Source of the DNA: Theristus sp. LFF4_11
Lineage: Eukaryota > Nematoda > Chromadorea > Monhysterida > Xyalidae
Direction of reading: 5' to 3'
Assembly (NCBI GenBank): GCA_030248135.1
Contig: JASANC010003313.1
Span: forward strand, 62,001 to 126,000
DNA length: 64,000 nt
Positions 42,201-53,800 of the stretch are shown here, piece by piece. The stretch's first letter is position 1; every line of letters starts with the position of its first letter. The translations under genes were made by a program, and so were the position numbers. The notes under the pieces are model-generated. The model searched no databases. It was not told the DNA's origin and worked only from the letters and a program-made list of their open reading frames with translations.

Positions 42201-43093
42201 AATGCGGTATCCAAAAAGCCACATGTGCGAGTGCGATATCGAGAAAGGAAGGGCAACGTCAGACGCACGTTTCAACTCAGATTCATCGTTCGCGAGTTCG
42301 TGTACGACCCCGAGACGTTGGCGGCCGGAAAAAACGAACGCGAAAAACTGTCGGCCGAAAAGCAACGCCAATTCGGCCCGCTGGTTCGGTGGCTGAAGAT
42401 CAACTTCAGTGAACTGTTCGCAGCCTGGATCCACGTGAAGACGCTACGTGTGTTCGTAGAGTCCGTGCTTAGGCCAGTTGGGGCAGAGGACACTGTTTTT
42501 ATCTATGGAACCTTTTCGTAGTTTTCTTTTTTCTTAATTTTCCGAACAACAACTTCTGGAGTCTCGGCTCGGCTTCAGCGGCCAGCTCTGGAACGTCCAT
42601 CGCGAACGTGTGTTTGATGTGCTCGCACGATTTCAGGTACGGATTGCCAGTGAATTTTCAAGCGGTGCTGATGCAGCCGAACAAGAACTCAACGAAACGA
42701 CTGCGAACTGTGCTGCACAATTTGTACGTTCATCTCGACGCCGGTGGTGGCTCTGATAAAGCAGACGTGAGAGTTTTGCTTGTTTGTTTTTCTTGTATTT
42801 TCCGGATTGGTGGGCTCGAAATTTTACTGGAAGTGTCGTGTATTTTGGGTCAAGCTATGAAGAAAAACATTGCCTGATCTCGATCAGGCCTTTGAATTTT
42901 AAAGTAATTTGGTTTTAATGGTTTTCAATAAGCTACGTTAAATTCATGATAGAAAATTAATAAACTGGAACTCGATAAAAAATATTTGCAGACTGACGAC
43001 ACGCCGGCCATGATGGGGCTTGGTATGCACGATTACTTTCCATATGTATTCTTCAAAATCAACATTGATTTGGTCGATCACAAGTCGTTTTGA
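39220..43093 (+). CDS. vha-11: V-type proton ATPase subunit C (VHA-11 orthologue), ten exons
   Basis: Peripheral stalk subunit of the V1 part of the V-ATPase, needed for assembly of V1 on V0 and for proton pumping into organelles. Exons: 39220-39351, 39647-39714, 39850-39935, 40199-40293, 40862-40953, 41032-41130, 41617-41778, 42281-42472, 42637-42766, 42992-43093. The sum is 1158 nt, 385 residues, the usual length, and every junction is in phase. Seen: [94 protein letters not shown] residues at exon 8, [16 protein letters not shown] and [17 protein letters not shown] near the C-terminus. The intron after exon 8 starts with GC (AG|GCCAGT) and ends TTTCAG; only this joint restores LRYGLP. The gene looks intact. 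Confidence 0.97.
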
Positions 43094-43241
43094 TGATGTG
43101 GGGGGTGGGGCTTAATTTTCGTGTAGTAATTGTAGTTCGTAGAATAATCATTGGACAGACATGTTTGAAAGTCAGTTGTCAGTCTGATACTTCGCTTTTT
43201 TTATCCATATCCTTCTGATTTCAGTTTATGATTTCATTTTT

Positions 43242-43523
43242 TAGGGTTGGTAAAAATCTGGTTTTTTATATGACCAGGAAAACCGGTTTTATTTCCGTTT
43301 TAAAACCGTTTTATTGTCCAATTTCTTCTAGCACCCCAAAGCTTCTAAAAGTTGGCCCCTCTTATTTAAAAACACGAACACAGTCGAAATTAGTATTTGA
43401 AGGTGCAAAAAACCTGATACTTCACAAATCCACTGCATATAAATTTGCGTTATCATCCACCCAATAGTTGTGAAGTACTAAAAATCGTTTCGTAAGAAAC
43501 CGGTGTCCCCCTTGTCAACCCTA
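43242..43523. mobile_element. Short hAT-like MITE with TAGGGTTG ends
   Basis: 282 bp bounded by TAGGGTTGGTAAAAATC and by CTTGTCAACCCTA. The outer eight bases are inverted repeats and resemble those of hAT-A and hAT-B. The flanking octamers (TCATTTTT and GTTTTGTT) are not a clean duplication, so this is an older or different insertion. Confidence 0.5.
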
Positions 43524-44264
43524 GTTTTGTTTGTTGTTCATTCTTCCTGTTTGGATAATTTGTGTGCGTGCGTGTGTACTTGTATTTGAGTTTGTGATTT
43601 TAATTCATCGCTTCTAACTTTATTAGTCGATTTCACGGTTACAATTTGCAGATTTTGATAGCTCAGTGATTTTTGTACATTTGTTTTTGTGATTTCGTTA
43701 TGATTTGTTTGGCGGATTGTTTGGTATTGTAATTAGCTTTATTGTGTTGTTTTTTTTTCAAAATTTCAATCAACCAGAGGTGATTCGACAGTTGAATCGT
43801 GATTTGGTTAATGGTCATGATTTTCTACATACCGCGAAATTTCTAGTTTTAATTCTGTGTGATTTGTAAGAAAAGTCGACATTCATTCCAATAGACATGC
43901 CATATACGGTTTTATTTTTGTTTTTTTTTGTGTTTTTATGATTGGCTGATTCAACACATTTTGTGTGGTTTGTTTTGTCTTCGTTGTCACTTTGAAAAAA
44001 ATGTCAAACTATAAACCAGACGATTGACTGCACTTCAGACGATTGACTGCCGCGCTAATTGGTAATGCGTTGACGGACGCACAGAAAATGTGTTGACTGT
44101 GTACAAATGCACGGTTTTGTTCTCATCGGTTTTGTTCCAATATCAAGATGAAATTGAAATAAAAGAGATGAAACGCAAAAAAAAAGATTGGTTCAAAATC
44201 TATTTTTATTGCAGTAACGGTTTGTCATACAGAAGACAACCGATTTATTTTCAAGACAGGACTA

Positions 44265-44442
44265 CAGTCGAACTCTAAATTATAGGCAATCAGCTGATTG
44301 GTTGGTGATCAGTGATCACGTGATGCATGCTTTCTGTGCAGAGGTCACACTCGGCCTGTGCAGGAATGCCTGCACAGAAACCATGCAACATGTGATGTGA
44401 TCCCCACTTTCAGCTGATTGTCTATAAGTTACAGTTTAACTG
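44265..44442. mobile_element. TA-flanked MITE (Tc1/mariner-like), copy 1
   Basis: 178 bp with inverted ends CAGTCGAACTCTAAATTATA and its diverged complement ending TTTAACTG, flanked by TA on both sides. The subterminal part CAATCAGCTGATTG is itself a palindrome. The two GCTGATTGGT-like boxes recall those in the 5-kb foldback element, which starts CAGTC as well. Confidence 0.85.
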
Positions 44443-44659
44443 TAGATCTTTGTCAGCTCTGTTGTGGATCACTTGTCGGTTTGATTGAAAATCAACAAAT
44501 CATTTTGAAAAACCGGTCGGCAAAAGATTGACAGTATTTTCTACAATTTTTTAGGGCGCTGAAGAAAAAAAGCGATTACACCACAAGCACGCAGTTGCTG
44601 AACTGAACGTGACCGTGAGCGGTGAGGTGAGGAGCGTGAGCTTGTGGTGGACCGGGCCG

Positions 44660-44860
44660 ACGGTGTTGCCGACTTAGCTACAGTACATTCTTGTTCTTGT
44701 TCTTGTTCTTTTTTGAAGTACAGCAAACAGGATTTTTTGAACACAGCCAATACCGCATTACCCCCATTAAACCCCCCCCCACCATTAACCCCCCCCCAAT
44801 AAACCCCCACCCCCACGACAAGTTTCCGAATAATCCCCCCCCCCACAAATAATCCCCCAT
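44660..44860. repeat. hAT-A fragment, (TTCTTG)n and C-run tract
   Basis: GTTGCCGACTTAGCTACAG and CAGCAAACAGGATTTTTTGA match the hAT-A interior (33087-33132), with a (TTCTTG) microsatellite inserted between them. Runs of 6-9 C separated by ATTAA or AATAAA follow. Confidence 0.7.
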
Positions 44861-46102
44861 GGGGGTTTATTGAAACCTGTTTGAAACACATACCCAGCGA
44901 ATTCAGTGGCTGAATGCAGTGACATTGGTGAAATTGTGCTACCAAAGGCCCCAAAGGGATGAGTTGATGGTAATTTCATTACAAAAGGCTGTTACAAAAG
45001 GAAATCTCTGTGAAAAGTAGAAGTTTCTGCGATTTTATTGCCTGCCATGCAAGGTATTTTTGCCATTTTTCAACAAACCCCAACCCCTAGAATTTGTAAA
45101 TACCCTATCCACGTATCCAATCCAATAACCCTGTCCACGCCCACCAAATTTTATTAGCTACTAACCTGGAAAATTTGCTCCCGCTACTTACATCGCCCCC
45201 ACCCAACCCCTCCGGACTGAAATTGTTGGGAATATTGCGTGAAGTTTATTTTGTTAGTTTAAATTTTTTCTGGAAAGTTATTTTCGGTGTGATGAGCGGT
45301 ATGAAACCTTTAGCGCTGGAATATGCAAACTGGCTTTTGTTAAGTTCATCAATGTTCGGTTTTTTTTTGCTGTCTGTGTTTATTCAGGCGTAAAATATCT
45401 GCAGCTATTTATTTATCCAGCTACACTTTTGGATAATAGCGAAATCTGCGTTCATGTTTTGAATTTCAACGAATTCTGCATTCCATGACGTAAATTCAAC
45501 TGACCTGTTTTTGTTTTGTTTGCTAAATTCAAACGTGTCGATTTTGTTTGTTGTTGACCTTGATTATTTTGCGTTCTCCATTTCAACTTATTTTCATTTG
45601 TTTATTCATTATTTTTTTCTGTTGTTTGTTTTTCAAACAGTCAGATCTCCAATCTCAACGCTTTTCAGTAAAGGCCCGGTCATACTGACGATGACGTATG
45701 CGTATACGGCACGGCATGTTACTTTAGCGGTCTGGTCAGTATAACTAAAAGTGAGTAGTGCTTGAAAAGTGAACAGTTTTTACTCCAGGGTGTTCCAAAA
45801 GTTAGTCCTTGACAAATTCTGGAAAAAATAACAATCGAGACTGAAATAATATTAATAAATGATAAAAATAATTCTTCCTAGACAGTTCTGTGCCGAAATT
45901 TGAAATATCAATCTGATAAAAAGGTTCAGTTACAGATGAACTTTGGGTTCAACTGTTCAACGGGATTTTTAAAGGTCTAAATTTTTTGAACACTGCAGTA
46001 GAACTCTTCACTTTTTAAACGCTACTCGCTTTTATAGAACTGACCACAGGTCTCGTGTTATTGCATACTACCGTTCAAAGAGACGTGCCTTGACGACGTC
46101 TA

Positions 46103-46268
46103 CAGTCGAACTCTAAATTATAGGGAATCGGCTGATTCGTTGATGGTTAAGGCATGCATGCTTTCTGTGCAAACCAAACTCCGCCCCCACAGCAATGCCT
46201 GCGCAGAAAACATGCATCACGTGACCACCAACCAATCAGCTGATTCCGTACAATTGAGAGTTCGACTG
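46103..46268. mobile_element. TA-flanked MITE, copy 2
   Basis: 166 bp, with the same first 22 bases as the copy at 44265 and a well-preserved inverted right end (GAGAGTTCGACTG). Left flank TA, right flank CA, so one side of the target has mutated. Confidence 0.82.
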
Positions 46269-47894
46269 CACGTCAGTTTGAACAGATCTTAACATTTACA
46301 ATTCACATCAGTTGCTGAATTGTTTAGGTTCTCAATAGTTGTAAAACAACAATAAAATAACTGAAAACAATTAAATTTGTGAATTCATAGTTTAAGCACA
46401 TCCAAATCCAACTCATCTGCTCACAAATCAGTCGCCACATCACGGTAGTTTCGAGCAATTTTGACATTTGAACCATGCCACTATCAATACCAATGGACTT
46501 ACGATAACATGTCCCTTTCAAGCTTTTTGTTAATCAGCTGTTGTCGCAGCAATGCAAACACCACATTGCTAACCTTGATTGAAAACCGCTATCCTGTCAA
46601 ATTGATTGCTGTTAGTTTCCATTTGCGTTGGTAATCGCACACTTGAAATTACTGTTTTTGTTGCTGTTTTTGTCATGTTTCACAATGAATCGGGACATTT
46701 TGGACGCAACCTGGTCTGGCTGACTCATTCATTTCCAGCCAGTCAGAAGCATGTTTTGATGCTCCAGCTATTTTGTGAAACGAATTGTTTGTGGCTGTGT
46801 TTGTTTTGGGTTTGTCTTCCTACCACCGGTCATGTTGTTTTTTTTACATTTTTTGCAACTGAATGCGTGGGATTGGTCATGAAATGTTCATGTTTTACAA
46901 CTGTTACTAGCAAGTGACAAACACCGTTGCTCCGTTCAATAGAACTCTTTCAATGTTGTGGGAATAGTGTACGCAATCTGAATTTACAAGTTGACAAAAT
47001 TTTTTTATGTTTTGAACAATTTTGAACTTCTTGTTATCTGTCACACTGAAACAAATTCCTTTTGCAGAAACAAAAAGGTTTCATATCAACAATGTTGTTT
47101 ATCTCTCAGATTGACTGGTGGAAATGTTTTTCACGTGTGTTTGTTTGACTTTGTTTGGTAATAATGATGGTGGAAACTTAGAAAATTGCGTTTGTTTTTT
47201 TCTGATTTGTCAAGATAGTGTCATCATTTGTCACCAAGCAGAAAGAAACCCAATCTGTTGGTGAAACGTGCCATTTCGTTGTAGTAGTTGCACTTTACCT
47301 GAGAAGCCTGATTGCCTGGCATTTAATATTTTTTTTTAATAGCTGAACCGGATTTGGCTGCCCAACTTGTTAAGTAGCGCAGCGCCAGAATGCGGTCATA
47401 GCATTTTCTGAAGTGGACGTTCTTGAAAATGAAAAGTTTCGATACGAAAAAAGAACCCAAAAATAGAACCCAGCTGCGTCTGCTCTCAGCCATTCAACGC
47501 TGAGAAAACAATGTTTGGTATGCACTTTATTTTTCTGGCATTATTTCAGCCAGCGAAAAACGTGCATTTTGTTCACTGTTATTATCGTTCTTGCCAACTC
47601 AGTTTTTTCCTGTCTTCGACCATGTTTTATAGCTGGGAAACTTGTTTCGCTGTGGTTGTGTCAGAGTTTTCGTTTTTTATTGTTTTTCGGATCGTGTTTA
47701 CCAGTCAAAATCGAAAAATCGCACATTTCAGAGTGTCCATAACCACACGAAATACATCCTCTTGTCGAAGTAACGTAACCGTGTAATTTTCACCGGAGAG
47801 TCTAGAAGAAAGAAAAAATAATAATAAAACTCGCAAAAATCTCATCAAATAACAGCCAACAACAAGAAACGCACAATAAAACAGCCAATAAAAA

Positions 47895-50800
47895 ATGGTC
47901 GCCGACTCGCTGCCGGCCACAGCGCCCCGAATGCGACGTTGTCGCTTGGTGAAACAGTCGCCGACGCAGGAGTACGGCTTCAATTTGCACGCGGAGAAAG
48001 CGCGCGGCAACTTTGTCGGTGGCATGGATCGCGGCGGCGTTGCGGAGTGCGCCGGACTGAAACTAGGAGATCATTTGGTGGCCGTGAACGGCGTCACCAT
48101 ATACGGCAAACCGCATCCGGAGGTTTGCTTGTTTCTCTTTCTTTGTTTGGCAATCCGGTTTTTTCCATATGTTTCAGTTTAGATCGCACAATTTGCATTG
48201 TAGTTTTGATCAGAGAGCTGTTAGTTTTCGCCCAAAAAAGTCAGCGCGCTGGTCGAGTGAAGTTGCCTGAAAATCGTGCATTTTTCGCAAACACGCGAAA
48301 GAGTTAAAAACAGAAATATTGTTATACCGTTGGAACTAGAATTGGCTGCGGTGCGACTACGATTCGCATTTTTCATTGCCAGTCTCTTCTGCGACTTCGT
48401 TCAACCTTTGATGTTCTCAAGTTGCTGTTGAAAGTTGTTACAGTCACCACCACTAAACAGTCACAGGAATTTTCTATTGAAAATCAAAACCTGGGTGCAG
48501 AACCGCACCAGTCGCGAGTATCTCAGTTTGGTCAAAGTCACACGACTGCAACTATAATCGAGCATAAACAGAACTGTTGTTGTACTGAAATCGAACTGTG
48601 AAAATCGAACAGTCACCCGCCAGCAAAGGCGCTTTCTCAGTTTCCTTTTGATTCATCATCCGACGTTGGTGAACGTTTTCTTTTCAGGTTGTTTCCTTGA
48701 TCAAAAAAGATCCGATGCAATGCGAGCTGCTTGTCATAGACGAGAACGGACTGCACTGGTACACCGAGAGAAACGTGAGTCCGCTGTTTTTAGGTTTCAA
48801 TTTTTTACAGGTTCACAAAATTTTTAGGTTTTGTTTTTTCTGGCTTCTTTTATGTGTGTCGTGAGAGTGCAACAATGAGTACTTCGATTTTAACAATTTT
48901 AACTCCGACAGCCCTGGTGTTTGCGTCTTTCAAGCCAGTCATGCGATCGATAATTCAACTCGGTTTATAAACGATATTCATTTCACTCTGTGAAGGACAT
49001 AAAGTGGGATTGCCATGAATCCCCACGAGACGTGACGAGGAGCCACGTTTCGTGTTACGCCAGGAAGCAAGCTACTTTGCAACAGTTTGAATCGTTGACC
49101 TTAAGGTGCAACCGGGCGCCCATATGCGCGATCACATTGACAACGTTGACGTCGCTGATAGCAACAAGACCGAAGCAGAGTCAACCGAAGGCCAGCCGAA
49201 AACGCCAACAGAGCAACCGAAAATGATGCCTGAACCAATAGATTCGGCCGCAGTTACCAAGCAGACGATCGACGAACCGACGGACATCCCGCCCAACCCA
49301 GTGGAACGAGCGATCCTGGAGGTTTTGCATATTTAAAACATATTTATTTGACATGACGCGCAATGTAATGCTGATTGCCTGAATTTTTATGTGTAGCGAA
49401 CTGATTTGCTGTTTTTGTGCTTGGCGCCGTTATCGCTTTTCTTTAAAAAAACTTATTTTTTTCAACGCCATTCTTTTTTTCTGCAGAATCAACCAACAGA
49501 GCCGGAAAATGTTCCACCGAATCCCGTGGAAGCAGCCATAAAGCGCGGCCTCCAAAATCATCCAATCGCTGAGCATTCTGACGAGCAAGACTCGGTATGG
49601 TGCTTATCACAGTAGCCAATAGCATTATCCAAGAGTTCTGAAAAGTTTTTCGTCAGCACTGTTTTTTTGCGTGTTGTTGCGTAGACACAGAGTGCAGACA
49701 AACACACCGGCACTCATGCGCGTTTGTTCCAAAAACCTGTTCAGCTACAAAAAAAGAGAAAAAGAAAAGTAGTTGCACACATTCAAGTTTGTAAGCTGAA
49801 AATGTGGACGTTTCCAGACTGGAACTCCATAAGCCGTTTTCACAAAGACTCCCATTAGCCGTTTTCACAAAGACTCTGAGTCGGACTTCGCCATTGTATC
49901 ATTTCGTCTCTTTGTGAATAAAAAAAAGAAAACTTCAAAGTACCTAAATGGTGTTGAGTTGCGATGTGGCGAGAAACCATTTCACATGCACCTGACGGGC
50001 CAAGTTGAGTTTTCCTCTGCAGTTGTCGCCCGATCGCGCGTCGTCGTCGCCGGCCGGCGGTGTCGCGATCCAGGTGCAGACGGCGACGCCGCCGAACAAG
50101 GCGGATCGATTGCCGCGGCGGTGTCGTCTCGCGAAACACAGTGAACACGACGAGTACGGCTTCAATCTGCACGCGGAGAAGCAGAAGGGCCACTTCATCG
50201 GCACTGTGGACGAGCGCAGCATCGCGGAGCGCGCCGGCCTGCTCATGGGACAGCGCATCGTCGGCATCAACGGCACCAACATCTACCCGACTAGCAGACA
50301 TGACGTCAGTGCGGTGGGGCGCGCTGTTGGCGATGCTTCGCACACCCCCCCTTCTAATCAGAAACTGCCATCTCAACGTAGCCACCGTGTGCGCACTGCG
50401 CAGTTTCTACGTTCTTTTTTGTGATTTCGGTGTTTTCGGTTCATTTCTCAATGTGTTTGTTCGTGAGAGTGCGCAACTAGTGGTGTGTGTGGACATGTTC
50501 AAAAAATGTTGAACCGATTGTGCAATATCATCTTCATCGTGCGCCGTTTGTTGCATTGCAGGACGTGGTTGCGCTGATTCGCAAGGATAAACTGTGCGTT
50601 GAGCTGTTGGTCGCAAGCAAGGAGGTCGACACTTATTATCGAGAGCATAAAAAGTCGTTTTCATTTGAAGAATGCCACGAATGGACGAACGAACATGAAC
50701 TGGTTCAGTGTTTTTTCTGGTTTTATCAAGTTTGCTAGCTTATCCGCTTTCAGTGGATTTTGAGCAGTAAATAGTACTTTTCAATGTTTGGGTTCATTCA

Positions 50801-53800
50801 GTTTACAAAAAGCGTTCGCTTATTTGTTTGTGTTTTTAACAACAAGATTATGATTTCCAATACATTGTCACTTTGCTTCGCTTCATTTAGCATGTCGTGT
50901 CTCTCTGGTACCTATCTGCCAGCAGCTGATTACATGGCTGCATTTTGCACTCGTGCACTCTGGTTGGTTGCATTTACCATGCGATGGTCGTGCAACCAAC
51001 CAACGTGCGGCATTGAAATCGAGCGCAGCTTTTTTCTCCAAAAAGAGCTGCTGGTGATTGATGAACGGCTTTCGCTTCAATAAACCTTGCCTTCAATAAA
51101 GCTTTTTTGGAAAACCGCTCCCAAAATATCAGAATTTGTTGAGTTTGACGGTGCCCGAACGGCTACGCCCTGTTTTTCTAGTCCCCGCCCATCGCGACGA
51201 GCGACCAATCAGCATCGCCGGAGCCACCAGCCGACGCTCCACCGCCGCCGCCGCCACCACCGTTGCCGCTGGAGGAGGCGGAGCTGAGCAACGCGACGCA
51301 GCCAATCAGCGAGCAGATCGACGAGAACAACGTTAGTGGTAACGATGACCATGATCATCATCATCAGGAGGACCGTGTGTCTTTGATGACGAACTCGTCA
51401 AAGACCACCACCACCACGACGAACACCTGTTCAACCACGTCGCGAAACTTTTATGAAGTGAACCGCAGTGAAGCGAATGGGACGGTTAGTGAGTGGTGTG
51501 TGTTGTTCGGGAAAATGGGAGGAGCTTTTAGGCAGTTGAGCATGCGCATCGTTTTTGTGCACTGAACCTGATAGACGACCACAGAAGACGGTTTCGGTGA
51601 GTGTCAATCGTTCTCCGTGTTGAACGCTGATGTTGACACGGGATGCTGGTTGGTGTCTCGCTTCTCAGCGCGCCCGAATTGTAGCTTATTTCTAAAAGTG
51701 TGCGTAGCTCAACTGTTTGTGGTCTGTGCATGGCGGTGATGGTTGAATGCTTGTGTTGCGCTTTGTTTTGTTTCAACCTCTGTTTTTTTGGCGATGTTTG
51801 CATGCTGGTTTCTCGCTCACTGTTCTGCTTCGTTTTATTTTCCCATACACAAAAACTGGTGAAGTAGAGAGCAAGCTATCTGGCTGTTTACTTTTCGTCT
51901 CTCACTGTGTGTAAGCAAAGAGTTGAACGAATTTGTGGATTGAAAGACGCAGGAATTTGAGCAAAAAAACTTGTGTTTGTTGACTGTGTTTCGGGTTTTA
52001 TTTGAAGAAACTTGAACACAACAAAACGAATACAAATTTGCATCTGGCCTGGTATCTTCTCTTCTCTTTTTAATTTTTTTGCATGAAAGAAGCAAATCTG
52101 CAGTAAAACTGTGTGTTTGTTTGTTTTTTTACGAGTGCAGCTGAATGAAATATTCTACAACCAGCATCGTTAAAAACGTTTTTTGTGTGCTTCCCATCAA
52201 TCATGACCAAGCATCACAGAAGTTTTTTTCGGTTTCATTTGTTTATTTTCATATGAAAAACGCCTTTTTTCACAAAAGCGTAGCTGAGCGAGCACTCACA
52301 CGTTTTTTTGCAATGTCATGTTTGCATTTGGGGTGTCGTTTTGAATCCATTGCTGCTGATGAAATTCATTTATATGGGTTATGCAGAGGGAGCGCACTTA
52401 CATTTTCTAAACTGACATATCAAGCAGTATTTTGTATTTTTTATTTATTTTTGTTTTTCTGTCGATGGGTGGTGGAGGTTTCACAAACGGAATAGGGGGA
52501 TGGGGTCTTGAGGTGAATGTTTGGTTTATGGACTAGTTGAAGAGGATCTTTTCTTTCTTTCTTTCTGAATTTTTTCTGCAAAAACGAAAGTGTGATTGTT
52601 GATCGGTTGAACGCTGCAACGTTCTTTTTGCTGCAAATTCTGAGGCGAGGGGGAATTTTAAAATTCGCACCACGGGTTTGAAATTAGCTTTGTATCTGAA
52701 GATTTATTAACGAATTCAAAAAATCGTTCACAAATCACAATCATCCCTAACTTGTCAGGCGTGAGTTTTCTCAGCAGAAACATTTTCTGACTTTCTGCAT
52801 TCACTATACGTTTTCGGTTTTTCAAAACACTTTTGTTATCGTTGTGGGTAGTTTCAAATTGCATCAAAACACCTTCGCGCTTTTTTCATAAAGGTGAACA
52901 AAATTTTTATACCATTTTTATTTCACGGTTCAACGTGGTATGTTTAAAGAGTGCTTTTGAAACTTGACTCCTTGTTAAAAATCATATATACGGTGTTGGG
53001 GTCCAAAAAATCAACAAAAACACACCACACAATAACACTTTGCTAGTAGTGATAAGCAGTTTTGCTATCGCAAATTTGTGTACCCTAACCAGCAACAAAA
53101 TACGTCAGAAACTTTGGTGATTTTAAATGCCACCAGCCAAGCCGAACAAATTTTGCTCACCGGAGACAGAAATTTGCTGTTTTTGGTTTACCTTTCAAAC
53201 CCCAGTAAGCGATTTTGTTTGGGGTTTTTAACAAAAGTATTTTATTTGGTGTTTGTCTGGGGTGACGATATGCATTTGCAGATGATAAAACAATTTTCGT
53301 GTTTGTGAAGCGCACGTTAGTTGCACAACGGGACTATGAAGATAGAATCAGTGAACTAATGTTGCTGAGGGTTTAGAGTTGGCCAAAAAATGGTCTTTTT
53401 GATAAAACTGCTTCGACAACGATATTTCTTCCAAAGAGGTTCTCTTGCTCACAATGTTTGTTTCTATTTTTTTAGAAAAACTAATAACAATTCACTCGTG
53501 AGACAAAATTAACGAGCCATGAAATTGAATCAGAGAGTCTCCAGAAAAACCACATGCTTGATATTTGAATCTGCCCAGCGAGCGCTGGTTTTTTGATTGG
53601 ATTTTGTGGAGATTTTTTGGGATGAATCGATTTTGTTATGTTATAAAAACCAAAAAACGAGTTATACATACACAATAAATTTTCCAGTCACCGTAAATTG
53701 CATGACAAACGTTCACACAACGAACAGCGTATTTGGGGTGTCATGTTGCAGTTCTAGATTGAGGTAACAATCACAACTGAAAATATTGAGGATACAGACA

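Larger units (their letters stand above)
43094..47894. other. Intergenic region with scattered MITEs
   Basis: Separates vha-11 from the NHERF-like gene; both run on the plus strand. It holds one TAGGG-ended MITE (43242), two TA-flanked MITEs (44265, 46103), a fragment of hAT-A and a C-rich tract (44660-44860). I see no additional exon. The last few hundred bases before 47895 should contain the promoter of the next gene. Confidence 0.6.
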
